Made by a program: the position numbers and the translations under genes
Notes under the pieces: model-generated
What the model saw: the letters and a program-made list of their open reading frames with translations, nothing else
Databases searched by the model: none
Told to the model about the DNA's origin: nothing
NCBI RefSeq assembly: GCF_018881545.1
Contig: NZ_JACVQD010000001.1
Span: 586,039 to 650,038 of the forward strand
Direction of reading: 5' to 3'
DNA length: 64,000 bases
Source of the DNA: Polynucleobacter alcilacus
Lineage (GTDB): Bacteria; Pseudomonadota; Gammaproteobacteria; Burkholderiales; Burkholderiaceae
Shown: one piece after another, positions 24,960 through 32,367 of the stretch
Layout of the letters: each line of letters starts with the position of its first letter
How positions within the stretch are numbered: position 1 is the stretch's first letter

Positions 24960-26144
24960 ATGCGCGTTCGTCCCTTAGATGGAATTACTGTTGTTGCCTT
25001 AGAGCATGTCATCGCTGCACCCTTTTGTACCCGTCAGCTAGCGGATTTGGGGGCACGAATCATCAAGATCGAACGTCCTGGTGACGGTGACTTTGCAAGG
25101 GGATATGACACCCGAGTTGAGGGGCTCTGCTCTCACTTTGTCTGGGTTAATCGTTCTAAAGAAAGTTTGACACTCGATCTCAAACAAGAATCTGCGGTAA
25201 CGGTTTTAAAGAATCTACTAAAAACTGCTGATGTCTTTGTACAAAATCTGGCGCCAGGAGCGGCAGCTCGGATGGGACTTACCGCAGAAGTGCTGCAAAA
25301 AGACAATCCGCAGTTAATTATGTGCGCTATCTCTGGCTATGGCAGTGATGGGCCTTATCGAGATAAGAAAGCCTACGACTTACTCATCCAAAGTGAGGCT
25401 GGATTCCTCTCTATCACTGGTACACCAGATACCCCAAGTAAGGCTGGTAACTCCATCGCTGATATTGCTGCTGGTATGTACGCCTATAGCAATATATTAG
25501 CCGCTCTATTGCAAAGAGGAAAAACCGGTAAAGGCACTGTCATTGATATTTCTATGTTGGAAGCGCTGAGCGAATGGATGAGCTTTCCGATGTATTACGC
25601 TCATAAGGGAGCTGCAGCACCCTCCAGAAACGGTGCCTCACACGCTACCATTTATCCATACGGACCCTTTAAAGCAGGCGATGGTAAGACTGTCATGCTA
25701 GGACTGCAAAATGAACGCGAATGGGCGCAGTTTTGTGAAACGGTATTAGAAAATCCCCAGCTCGCACAAGATGAACGTTTCAATAAAAACTTTAAGCGCA
25801 ATGAGAAGAGAGTTGAGCTACTAGAAATTATTGAAACCTGCTTTAGTAAGTTAACGGCTGAACAACTGATCGCAAAACTAGATAAAGCCCAAATTGCCAA
25901 TGCCCATCTGAATGATATGGAGGGTCTTTGGAATCATCAACAACTCAAGGCGCGTAATCGCTGGGCGGAGGTTGATACCCCGGCAGGCCCCATCCCGGCG
26001 CTTTTACCACCAGGACTCAATGACAGCTACGACTATCGCATGGATCCCATTCCAGAGGTGGGAGAGCATACCGATGCCATTCTGAAAGAACTAGGAATGA
26101 CAGAATCTGCGATCACCAGTATGCGCGCTAGTGGCGCAATCTAA
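24960..26144 (+). CDS. Class III CoA-transferase (CaiB/BaiF family), second copy
   Basis: A 394-residue family III CoA-transferase, clearly different in sequence from the one at 22396. Features are VVALEHVIAAPFCTRQLADLGA, NRSKESLTLDL and the catalytic Asp168 in SIADIAAGMYA. I choose ATG 24960 because GGAAATG lies just before it; the TTG at 24948 and ATG at 24954 are alternatives in frame. It follows the acyl-CoA dehydrogenase directly and overlaps the convergent cardiolipin synthase gene by four bases. In relatives this group includes succinyl-CoA:dicarboxylate transferases, which remains a guess here. Confidence 0.92.
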   Translation: MRVRPLDGITVVALEHVIAAPFCTRQLADLGARIIKIERPGDGDFARGYDTRVEGLCSHFVWVNRSKESLTLDLKQESAVTVLKNLLKTADVFVQNLAPGAAARMGLTAEVLQKDNPQLIMCAISGYGSDGPYRDKKAYDLLIQSEAGFLSITGTPDTPSKAGNSIADIAAGMYAYSNILAALLQRGKTGKGTVIDISMLEALSEWMSFPMYYAHKGAAAPSRNGASHATIYPYGPFKAGDGKTVMLGLQNEREWAQFCETVLENPQLAQDERFNKNFKRNEKRVELLEIIETCFSKLTAEQLIAKLDKAQIANAHLNDMEGLWNHQQLKARNRWAEVDTPAGPIPALLPPGLNDSYDYRMDPIPEVGEHTDAILKELGMTESAITSMRASGAI

Positions 26145-27619
26145 AGTAGCGGCGAAGTGAGATGTGCCGCATTTTCTAAATAATGCTGCCAGCGCGGACG
26201 CTCTGCCCATAACTTGGGGTTGACGTAATCAGACTGTGCTAAGTAGGACTCGATTAAGGTTTCGAGCTTTGCACAAAAATCACCGTCATACACAATAAGA
26301 CTGATTTCAAAGTTTAGTCGTAGGCTACGTTGGTCAAAATTGACGGACCCAAAGATCGCTGCTTTTCTATCAACCATCAAACTCTTAGTGTGCAGAAGAC
26401 CACCATGGAACTCAGCAATCAATACCCCTGAATTTAAGAGGTCTGCGTAATAACTTTTACTACTCCAAGCAACCAGTTTTGAATCATTTAATTTGGGCAC
26501 AATTAAGGTGACTTTTACCCCACGCCGAGCAGTTGCCATCAGCGCTTGCATCAGACCATCATCCGGACCAAAGTAGGGCGTCGTAATCGTCAACTCTTCG
26601 TTCGCATCAACAATCGCTGAGAGCATCACTTGATACAAAATATCGTCCCGATATACCGGACCTGAAGCAAATTCCTGCGCAATGACTCCACCCTCACGAG
26701 GCGCTATTGGCGGCTTGTGATCTTTGAAATGGGTAATCTTTGGGTTATCAACGCTCCAATCAAACGAGAAGGTCAGCTCAAACTGAGCGGCCACCGGGCC
26801 CTCAACCCGCACCATGGCATCAACCCACTCACCCACTCCAGAATCTTGCTTAAAGGTGCGGGGGTCAACCAAATTCATACTCCCAGTCCAAACGATAGCG
26901 CTATCGATTACGAATATCTTACGATGCAAGCGTATATCGGCGCGACGAAATTGAAATCTTCCAATCTGGATTGGTAATGCTTCCGTTACCTCAATCCCTG
27001 CATTCCGAAAGCGGGCTGGCCATTTAGATTTAAACCAATCTTTACTTCCTAATGAATCTAATAAAACCCGGCAAGCAATGCCTCGCTTTGCGGCTGCAAT
27101 CATTGCCTCACCTACTCGATCGGCATCGCCACCTAAAGCCCAAATATAGAACTCTAGATGCAGGCTTTCTTTGGCCTGATTAATTTCATCAATAAAGAGT
27201 TGCAGGATTTGTAATGAATTCGTATGTAACTCAACCTGATTGCCTGCAACCACTGGCGTGCCATTATTTGATGCTGCTAAATGACTAAACAAACGGGCTT
27301 CAATTGGTAGCTTCTGCTTATCATCAGCGTAATTTCTGCGCATGTCCTCAGTGATCACAGAATATTCCCGATTCATGCGATTAATTTTTCTGGTAAGTTT
27401 GCGACCTACAGGACGCTCTCCGATGAGCACATACAAGCAGATACCCACGACTGGGAAACTCATCACAATGAAGATCCAGGCAAATGCCACACCAACCGGT
27501 CTTCTCACCGAAATAATCACGCCAATAAAGTAAGTCACCAAGATGAAATGGATTAATAAAATCCAATCAAAATTTAAATTGAGTGATAGATGCAAAATTT
27601 CAGCCAACAAACCATTCAT
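26141..27619 (-). CDS. clsA: Cardiolipin synthase (phospholipase D superfamily)
   Basis: A 492-residue membrane enzyme joining two phosphatidylglycerols to cardiolipin. Two N-terminal membrane helices (about 15-40 and 45-66) are followed by ERPVGRK and two HKD phosphodiesterase motifs: LHRKIFVID then GSMN in the first half and LHTKSLMVD then GSVNFDQRS in the second, with the His, Lys and Asp all in place. Length matches ClsA. It is the last gene of a three-gene leftward operon after a BFD-like and an EEP-family gene, with which it overlaps by four bases. Confidence 0.93.
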   Translation of the reverse strand: MNGLLAEILHLSLNLNFDWILLIHFILVTYFIGVIISVRRPVGVAFAWIFIVMSFPVVGICLYVLIGERPVGRKLTRKINRMNREYSVITEDMRRNYADDKQKLPIEARLFSHLAASNNGTPVVAGNQVELHTNSLQILQLFIDEINQAKESLHLEFYIWALGGDADRVGEAMIAAAKRGIACRVLLDSLGSKDWFKSKWPARFRNAGIEVTEALPIQIGRFQFRRADIRLHRKIFVIDSAIVWTGSMNLVDPRTFKQDSGVGEWVDAMVRVEGPVAAQFELTFSFDWSVDNPKITHFKDHKPPIAPREGGVIAQEFASGPVYRDDILYQVMLSAIVDANEELTITTPYFGPDDGLMQALMATARRGVKVTLIVPKLNDSKLVAWSSKSYYADLLNSGVLIAEFHGGLLHTKSLMVDRKAAIFGSVNFDQRSLRLNFEISLIVYDGDFCAKLETLIESYLAQSDYVNPKLWAERPRWQHYLENAAHLTSPLL

Positions 27620-28368
27620 AGCAGTTCCAATTCAGCAGTAATTCCTAGGTGGTCGGATAACTTCATCCATTCATGCAGAATTTCTACAGAATGAATCTTG
27701 AGGCCTCTTACATAAATGCGATCCATTGGCAGTAAGGGCTTCATACTTGGGAATGTCTTAGCCGGAGATCCGGTCAATACTTCAAATACCTCATTAAATC
27801 CCGCCGCCCTCATTGGAGCACTAATGCGGTTTCGCCAATCATTAAAGTCTCCAGCTACGATGGTAGGTCCATCGTGTGTAAGTTCTTCAATATAACCAAT
27901 AATTTCGTCTAATTGCCGCTCTCTTCCTCTCTCAAATAAAGCGAGGTGCACACAGAAACAATGAATTGGTTTATCTGCACCTTCAAACTGAATGATGCTA
28001 TGTAGGAGTCCACGCCGTTCAAAGCGATATGCCGAAATATCGTAATTCGTACCCTTATGTAGTGGATGCTTAGAAAGTATGGCGTTGCCGTGGTGACCAT
28101 CGGGGTACTCCACGTTTTTTCCGTAATGCCAGTCATGCCAAAAGTCTTCTGACAAAAAATGGGTTAGTTCTGTTAGCGGCCAGTGCCCAAAACGCTTCAC
28201 TCTGCCACGGTGCTCTTGTTGTAGCTCTTGTAAAAATAATAGGTCAGGATAGTGAGTACGCATTTTCTGGCGTAATTGATAAATAGTTGAATGCCGATGC
28301 AAAGGAGATAAGCCTTTATGCACATTCATACTGATTACCGAAAAACGCGCGCTGTTATTTTGAGTCAT
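27616..28368 (-). CDS. Endonuclease/exonuclease/phosphatase (EEP) family protein
   Basis: A 250-residue metal-dependent phosphodiesterase/phosphatase fold. The family signatures are visible: SMNVHKGLSP at the start, FLQELQQEH with the metal-binding Glu, CVHLALFERGRERQ, VAGDFNDWRN and the closing SDHLGITAEL with the catalytic Asp-His. Adjacent to cardiolipin synthase in many proteobacteria, so a phospholipid-related role is more likely than DNA repair, though this is inference. It overlaps both neighbours by four bases, indicating tight translational coupling. Confidence 0.88.
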   Translation of the reverse strand: MTQNNSARFSVISMNVHKGLSPLHRHSTIYQLRQKMRTHYPDLLFLQELQQEHRGRVKRFGHWPLTELTHFLSEDFWHDWHYGKNVEYPDGHHGNAILSKHPLHKGTNYDISAYRFERRGLLHSIIQFEGADKPIHCFCVHLALFERGRERQLDEIIGYIEELTHDGPTIVAGDFNDWRNRISAPMRAAGFNEVFEVLTGSPAKTFPSMKPLLPMDRIYVRGLKIHSVEILHEWMKLSDHLGITAELELL

Positions 28369-28568
28369 GAAAACTCTCCTGCAGCACGCTGCCGCCTCAG
28401 TCTTGCCTGATAAATTTCACCCTCAACCAAGTCTTGGCACTGCATACACTTATTACAAATGGATGCCTGCTCACGCAAGTCTTCAATTGAGCTTATTGAG
28501 TGAGTATCTAGATACTCTCGCAAATCTACATCGAGGACCTCATTACAGAGGCATATCACTTCAGCCAT
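28365..28568 (-). CDS. BFD-like [2Fe-2S] protein (bacterioferritin-associated ferredoxin family)
   Basis: A 67-residue iron-sulfur protein. Cysteines 6 and 8 (CLC) and 38 and 41 (CNKC, with a further Cys44) match the CxC...CxxC ligand pattern of the BFD-like domain, which in E. coli reduces iron in bacterioferritin. The gene is upstream of EEP and cardiolipin synthase genes and has no bacterioferritin neighbour, so its partner is unclear. Confidence 0.85.
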   Translation of the reverse strand: MAEVICLCNEVLDVDLREYLDTHSISSIEDLREQASICNKCMQCQDLVEGEIYQARLRRQRAAGEFS

Positions 28569-28634
28569 AAGTCAAAAATTGGATAAAAGATCTCATTCGT
28601 CCTATTTTGCCATTGGCTTGATAGAATCAAGCGC

Positions 28635-29330
28635 ATGTTGATTGCTTTTCAAGACGCCCTTGCTTTACTTGCCCATCTAGATGGTGGAGTGATCGGAATC
28701 GTCCTGGTTTCTCTTCAAGTAAGCCTAAGCGCCCTATTCTTTGGGACCCTGCTGGGACTTCCAATCGGCGCCCTGTTGGCCACAGAGGAATTTAGCGGTA
28801 AAAAGTGGATTATTGTGACTTTAAATACCCTCATGGGTGTCCCTACTGTCATTGTTGGTGTGATCGTTTATTTAATGCTGTCTCGGACGGGGCCTCTAGG
28901 GGCTTGGGGGTGGCTATTTACACCCAAAGGTATGATCTTGGCCCAAGTGTTGCTCACAACGCCTCTCATCGCCGCTCTGAGCAGGCAAATCTTGGAAGAT
29001 TCCTGGAGAATTCACCGTGACTCCTTCCTAAGCCTCCGGTTACCGCCTATGGCGCGCTATAAATGGCTTATATGGGATTGCCGTTTCTCCCTCACAATTG
29101 CCATCCTTGCTGGACTCGCTAGGGCCATTTCTGAGGTTGGTGCCGTCATGATCGTCGGCGGCAATATTGATCATTCCACCAGAACGATGACTACCGCTAT
29201 TGCCTTAGAAACTAGCAAAGGCGATCTTCCACTTGCATTAGCACTCGGGATTGTCTTACTTGGAATTGTGCTGTTGGCTAACCTGTTTACTTTTGCTGTG
29301 CGTCAAATTGCAGAGCGTCGCTATGGGTAA
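28635..29330 (+). CDS. tupB: Tungstate-type ABC transporter permease (TupB-like)
   Basis: A 231-residue permease with about six membrane segments and the EAA-type loop (SLRLPPMARYKWLIWDCRFS with ISEVGAVMIVGGNI), as in TupB/WtpB tungstate and molybdate importers. It overlaps the ATPase gene that follows. It stands next to a formate dehydrogenase locus whose enzyme needs molybdenum or tungsten, which fits the assignment. The substrate-binding protein TupA is not in the neighbourhood. Confidence 0.88.
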   Translation: MLIAFQDALALLAHLDGGVIGIVLVSLQVSLSALFFGTLLGLPIGALLATEEFSGKKWIIVTLNTLMGVPTVIVGVIVYLMLSRTGPLGAWGWLFTPKGMILAQVLLTTPLIAALSRQILEDSWRIHRDSFLSLRLPPMARYKWLIWDCRFSLTIAILAGLARAISEVGAVMIVGGNIDHSTRTMTTAIALETSKGDLPLALALGIVLLGIVLLANLFTFAVRQIAERRYG

Positions 29331-30030
29331 TATGACTGAACAATTTGAGAAGTACGTTGAACTCAAAGACATTACGGTAAAAAGTAATGGGAGGATTATT
29401 CTCAATATTCCTCACGCCATTATTCCAGCTGATCGTATTACTGCCTGCATTGGTCCGAATGGAGCGGGAAAGACCACCTTATTGAAACTGTTAGACGGCC
29501 TCATCAAGCCAGATACGGGAACAGTGAAATATTCATTCACCCATAAAACCGCATTAGTTTTGCATCACACTCCCATGATTAAGGCTTCAACCAAAGCCAA
29601 TTTGGGCATCGTGACAGATGCTGATTCTTCAATTACTGCAACCCAAATTAATGAAGTGATTGACCGAGTGGGTCTTGGTAAACTGGCCTCTAGCCCTGCG
29701 CACAAACTCTCTGCCGGTGAAAGGCAAAAGCTGTGCTTGGGTAGGGTAATTTTACAAAAACCGAACTTGGTTTTATTAGACGAGCCAACAGCCAACCTCG
29801 ATCCCAATACTACCGAGCAAGTCGAAGACATCATCCGTCAATTTGATCGAAATGCAACGGATGTGATTTTTTCATCTCATCAACTTGCACAAGTACAAAG
29901 ACTGGCCGAGTACATTATCTTTATTGATCAGGGTGAGATAAAAGAAAAGGGACCCGTAGGCCCCTTCTTTTTAGATCCCCAAACGCAGGCTGCTAAACGC
30001 TACCTACATCAAGAATTGCTAACTGATTAA
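29323..30030 (+). CDS. tupC: Tungstate-type ABC transporter ATP-binding protein (TupC-like)
   Basis: The ATPase partner of the permease, about 235 residues. Walker A GPNGAGKTT (near residue 47), the signature LSAGERQKLCLGRVI and Walker B LVLLDEPTANLD are intact, and the switch His is in FSSHQLAQ. The frame is open into the end of the permease gene, but that part only encodes out-of-frame membrane sequence; ATG 29323 (or 29332) is the sensible start, giving an eight-base overlap with the permease gene. Co-transcribed with it. Confidence 0.88.
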   Translation: MGNMTEQFEKYVELKDITVKSNGRIILNIPHAIIPADRITACIGPNGAGKTTLLKLLDGLIKPDTGTVKYSFTHKTALVLHHTPMIKASTKANLGIVTDADSSITATQINEVIDRVGLGKLASSPAHKLSAGERQKLCLGRVILQKPNLVLLDEPTANLDPNTTEQVEDIIRQFDRNATDVIFSSHQLAQVQRLAEYIIFIDQGEIKEKGPVGPFFLDPQTQAAKRYLHQELLTD

Positions 30031-30034
30031 GTAA

Positions 30035-30334
30035 CTACTTTGCTGCTGGCGCAGCTGCTGGTGCCGTGGCTGGTGCTACAGCCGCAGTAACTGGAGCAAC
30101 AAACGGTGGAGGTGCTGTGCATGCAGCAGGTGCTGCCGTACCAGCTACCTTGAATCGATCAGCAACTCGATTTTGCGCTTGGCAAAGTTGATAGGCACCC
30201 ATCCTATCGCCATAAGCAGCTTTAGCCTTCGCCAGAGCTGCAGCCTCCTGTGCTTCAGGTGTCAATGGAGGCAGAGTTGCAAATGCCGAAGCAGATACAA
30301 ATGCACAAAATGTAAAAGCAATGATTTTTTTCAT
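30035..30334 (-). CDS. Small exported Ala/Pro-rich protein (99 aa), unknown function
   Basis: I do not recognise the family. It has a clear Sec signal peptide (MKKIIAFTFCAFVSASAFA, cut near residue 19), a short conserved-looking middle with two cysteines (YQLCQAQNRVADRF and AACTAPPPF) that could form a disulfide, and a tail made only of Ala, Pro, Val and Thr. It is the last gene of the formate dehydrogenase locus, ten bases after the cytochrome subunit gene, so it may be a periplasmic accessory protein of that enzyme. Confidence 0.7.
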   Translation of the reverse strand: MKKIIAFTFCAFVSASAFATLPPLTPEAQEAAALAKAKAAYGDRMGAYQLCQAQNRVADRFKVAGTAAPAACTAPPPFVAPVTAAVAPATAPAAAPAAK

Positions 30335-30344
30335 GGCCTTGTCC

Positions 30345-31400
30345 TTATTTATTCAGTTTGTCATACCAGAGCTCATGGTGCTCTTTAGCCCAAGTAGCAT
30401 CAACATAACCCGTCTTCATGCCATCAATTGACCCTTGCATACCAATAGTACCGATATAGATGTGGCCCATTGCCATCGCTGACATCAATATGGCAGCGCT
30501 GCTATGAATGATGTTGGCGATCTGCATCGTCCCACGAGTGTACTCAATCGTCATGAATGGCACGATCATATCGAGCACAAAGCCAGATGCAGAAATGACT
30601 AATCCCAAGAAAGTCATGCCAAACCAGAACCAGACCTTTTCACCGCCATTAAAGAAACCAGCTGGTACATGCTTGCCACTAAATATTCCACCAAAGGAAA
30701 GGAACCAAGCCATATCACCTTTGCCAGGTAAATTCTTATGCGCAAAGAGTAAGAAGAAAACGACAATACAAATTGTGAAGAGTGGGCCAGTGAAGTTGTG
30801 GATGTTTTTACAAACATCCAAGAATGAGCCATAAGCAACTCCACCCATAATTGGCATTGCAAAATATTTTCCGTAGAGGATAAGCAGTCCTGTAAAGGCC
30901 AAAGCTAAAAAGCTAGCAGCCATCGTCCAGTGAACAAACCGGTCGAAGAGGCTGAAGCGTTTAATTTTTACACCAGACATTGGCTCATGCAGCTTGATTG
31001 AGCCCTTCAATATATACATCGCAGCGATACCGAAGAATGCAATCGCCAATAACCAACCACCGTAAACGGTGATGATACCGTTACGAATCAGACGCCATTC
31101 TTGACCAGAGCGCTGAATCAGAACGCTGGCTTCTTTATCTGGGATGCTGACGAAGTTATAGGGGTCGCTATTGGCAGAGGTAAAGATTGATGGATTCGCT
31201 GGCTGTGATTGGGCCTGGGTCCCATTAGCAAGGCTATCGGGATTGGCTGGCACTGACCTAGGAGGAATATCCACTCCGCTAGGAGAGGGCAGCGGCGCCA
31301 TTGGCGCGCGCTCTGCATAACTTACTCCACTCGCTAGACTGAGCGACAGACCTGTAGCCACCACCAAAGTGCGTAGAACTTTAGAGAATGATCGTTTCAT
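30345..31400 (-). CDS. fdhC: Formate dehydrogenase gamma subunit, cytochrome b556
   Basis: The membrane anchor and quinone-reducing subunit, 351 residues. It has an N-terminal signal sequence (to about SGVSYA), a Pro-rich periplasmic stretch, a first membrane helix around 120-140, then the FdoI-type four-helix cytochrome: RFVHWTMAASFLALAFTGL, KNIHNFTGPLF, and the C-terminal ANIIHSSAAILMSAMAMGHIYIG with heme ligands. ATG 31400 is preceded by AAGGA with correct spacing; the ATG two codons earlier is too close. The N-terminal extension makes it longer than E. coli FdoI (211), as in other Burkholderiales. Confidence 0.92.
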   Translation of the reverse strand: MKRSFSKVLRTLVVATGLSLSLASGVSYAERAPMAPLPSPSGVDIPPRSVPANPDSLANGTQAQSQPANPSIFTSANSDPYNFVSIPDKEASVLIQRSGQEWRLIRNGIITVYGGWLLAIAFFGIAAMYILKGSIKLHEPMSGVKIKRFSLFDRFVHWTMAASFLALAFTGLLILYGKYFAMPIMGGVAYGSFLDVCKNIHNFTGPLFTICIVVFFLLFAHKNLPGKGDMAWFLSFGGIFSGKHVPAGFFNGGEKVWFWFGMTFLGLVISASGFVLDMIVPFMTIEYTRGTMQIANIIHSSAAILMSAMAMGHIYIGTIGMQGSIDGMKTGYVDATWAKEHHELWYDKLNK

Positions 31401-31447
31401 ACACATGTCCTTAAACGTTTTCGTTTTATTTATTGTTGTTTAGTTGA

Positions 31448-31684
31448 TCACTTAACGCGACTGTATTCGTTTTGACCTTGATTGCGCTTGTCAACTGATT
31501 CAGTCCAACTGCCCTGATTTCCAGGGGCCCAGTTTTTTGTCATGAACCCATTATCGGCACCCATATATGGGGCTACGTCTGGACGCTTAGCAACCTTGGC
31601 AGCAATTTCTGGTGGCTCAGAACATGCGGCCAAAAGCGTTGCTGCTGCAAAACACATACCGAGAGTTCTGAAATTGAATTTCAT
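31448..31684 (-). CDS. Small lipoprotein of the formate dehydrogenase locus (78 aa)
   Basis: A 78-residue protein with a lipoprotein signal peptide; the lipobox LAAC places the lipidated Cys at residue 21. The mature part (SEPPEIAAKVAKRPDVAPYM, then a Trp- and Gln-rich hydrophilic tail) matches no family I can name. It lies between the Fe-S and cytochrome subunit genes and shares one base with the former, so it is surely co-expressed and could be a periplasmic accessory of the complex. Its function is unknown. Confidence 0.75.
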   Translation of the reverse strand: MKFNFRTLGMCFAAATLLAACSEPPEIAAKVAKRPDVAPYMGADNGFMTKNWAPGNQGSWTESVDKRNQGQNEYSRVK

Positions 31685-32340
31685 TAGTTAGCTCCTGGAA
31701 TTTTTGCAGCAGGGGTTGGAGTTGGCGCTGGGGTATCCGGACCACCATAGGCAGTAGTCCAACCAAATGCCTTAGAACCAGCATACTTGCCATTCTTCTC
31801 GCGAGTAGCAACCCGGTTATTGAAGATTCCAGAAATAATATCGCTATCACCACCAATTAAAGCCTTGGTTGAACACATTTCTGCACAGAGTGGCAACTTG
31901 CCTTCAGCTAGACGATTACGGCCATATTTCTCAAACTCGGCAACGCTACCATTTGCTTCTGGACCCCCACTACAGAAGGTGCACTTATCCATCTTGCTAC
32001 GAGTACCAAAAGCACCTTGACTCAAGAACTGTGGCGCACCAAATGGGCAGGCAAAGGAGCAGTAGCCACAACCAATACAAATATCTTTGTCATGCAGGAC
32101 AACACCTTCATCAGTGCGGTAGAAACAATCTACTGGGCAAACAGCCATACAAGGTGCATCACTACAGTGCATACACGCCACTGAAACTGATTTTTCCTGA
32201 CCAATGATGCCGTCATTCACCGTAATAACGCGACGGCGATTGACGCCCCAAGGCACTTCATTATCGTTCTTACATGCAGTCACACAACCGTTACATTCGA
32301 TGCAACGTTCTGTGTCACAGATAAATTTCATTCTTGCCAT
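31684..32340 (-). CDS. fdhB: Formate dehydrogenase beta subunit, four [4Fe-4S] clusters
   Basis: A 218-residue polyferredoxin carrying electrons from the catalytic subunit to the cytochrome. Four clusters can be assigned: CIECNGCVTAC, CMHCSDAPCMAVC with the following CP, CIGCGYCSFACPFG, and CTFCS with the later CAEMC. Length and spacing match the FDH-O/FDH3 beta type, but the C-terminal membrane helix of E. coli FdoH is missing, as in shorter Fdh3B proteins. The end is Pro/Ala/Thr-rich. Confidence 0.94.
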   Translation of the reverse strand: MARMKFICDTERCIECNGCVTACKNDNEVPWGVNRRRVITVNDGIIGQEKSVSVACMHCSDAPCMAVCPVDCFYRTDEGVVLHDKDICIGCGYCSFACPFGAPQFLSQGAFGTRSKMDKCTFCSGGPEANGSVAEFEKYGRNRLAEGKLPLCAEMCSTKALIGGDSDIISGIFNNRVATREKNGKYAGSKAFGWTTAYGGPDTPAPTPTPAAKIPGAN

Positions 32341-32367
32341 TGTGTTCTCCTGACTTTATTTTTTAAC

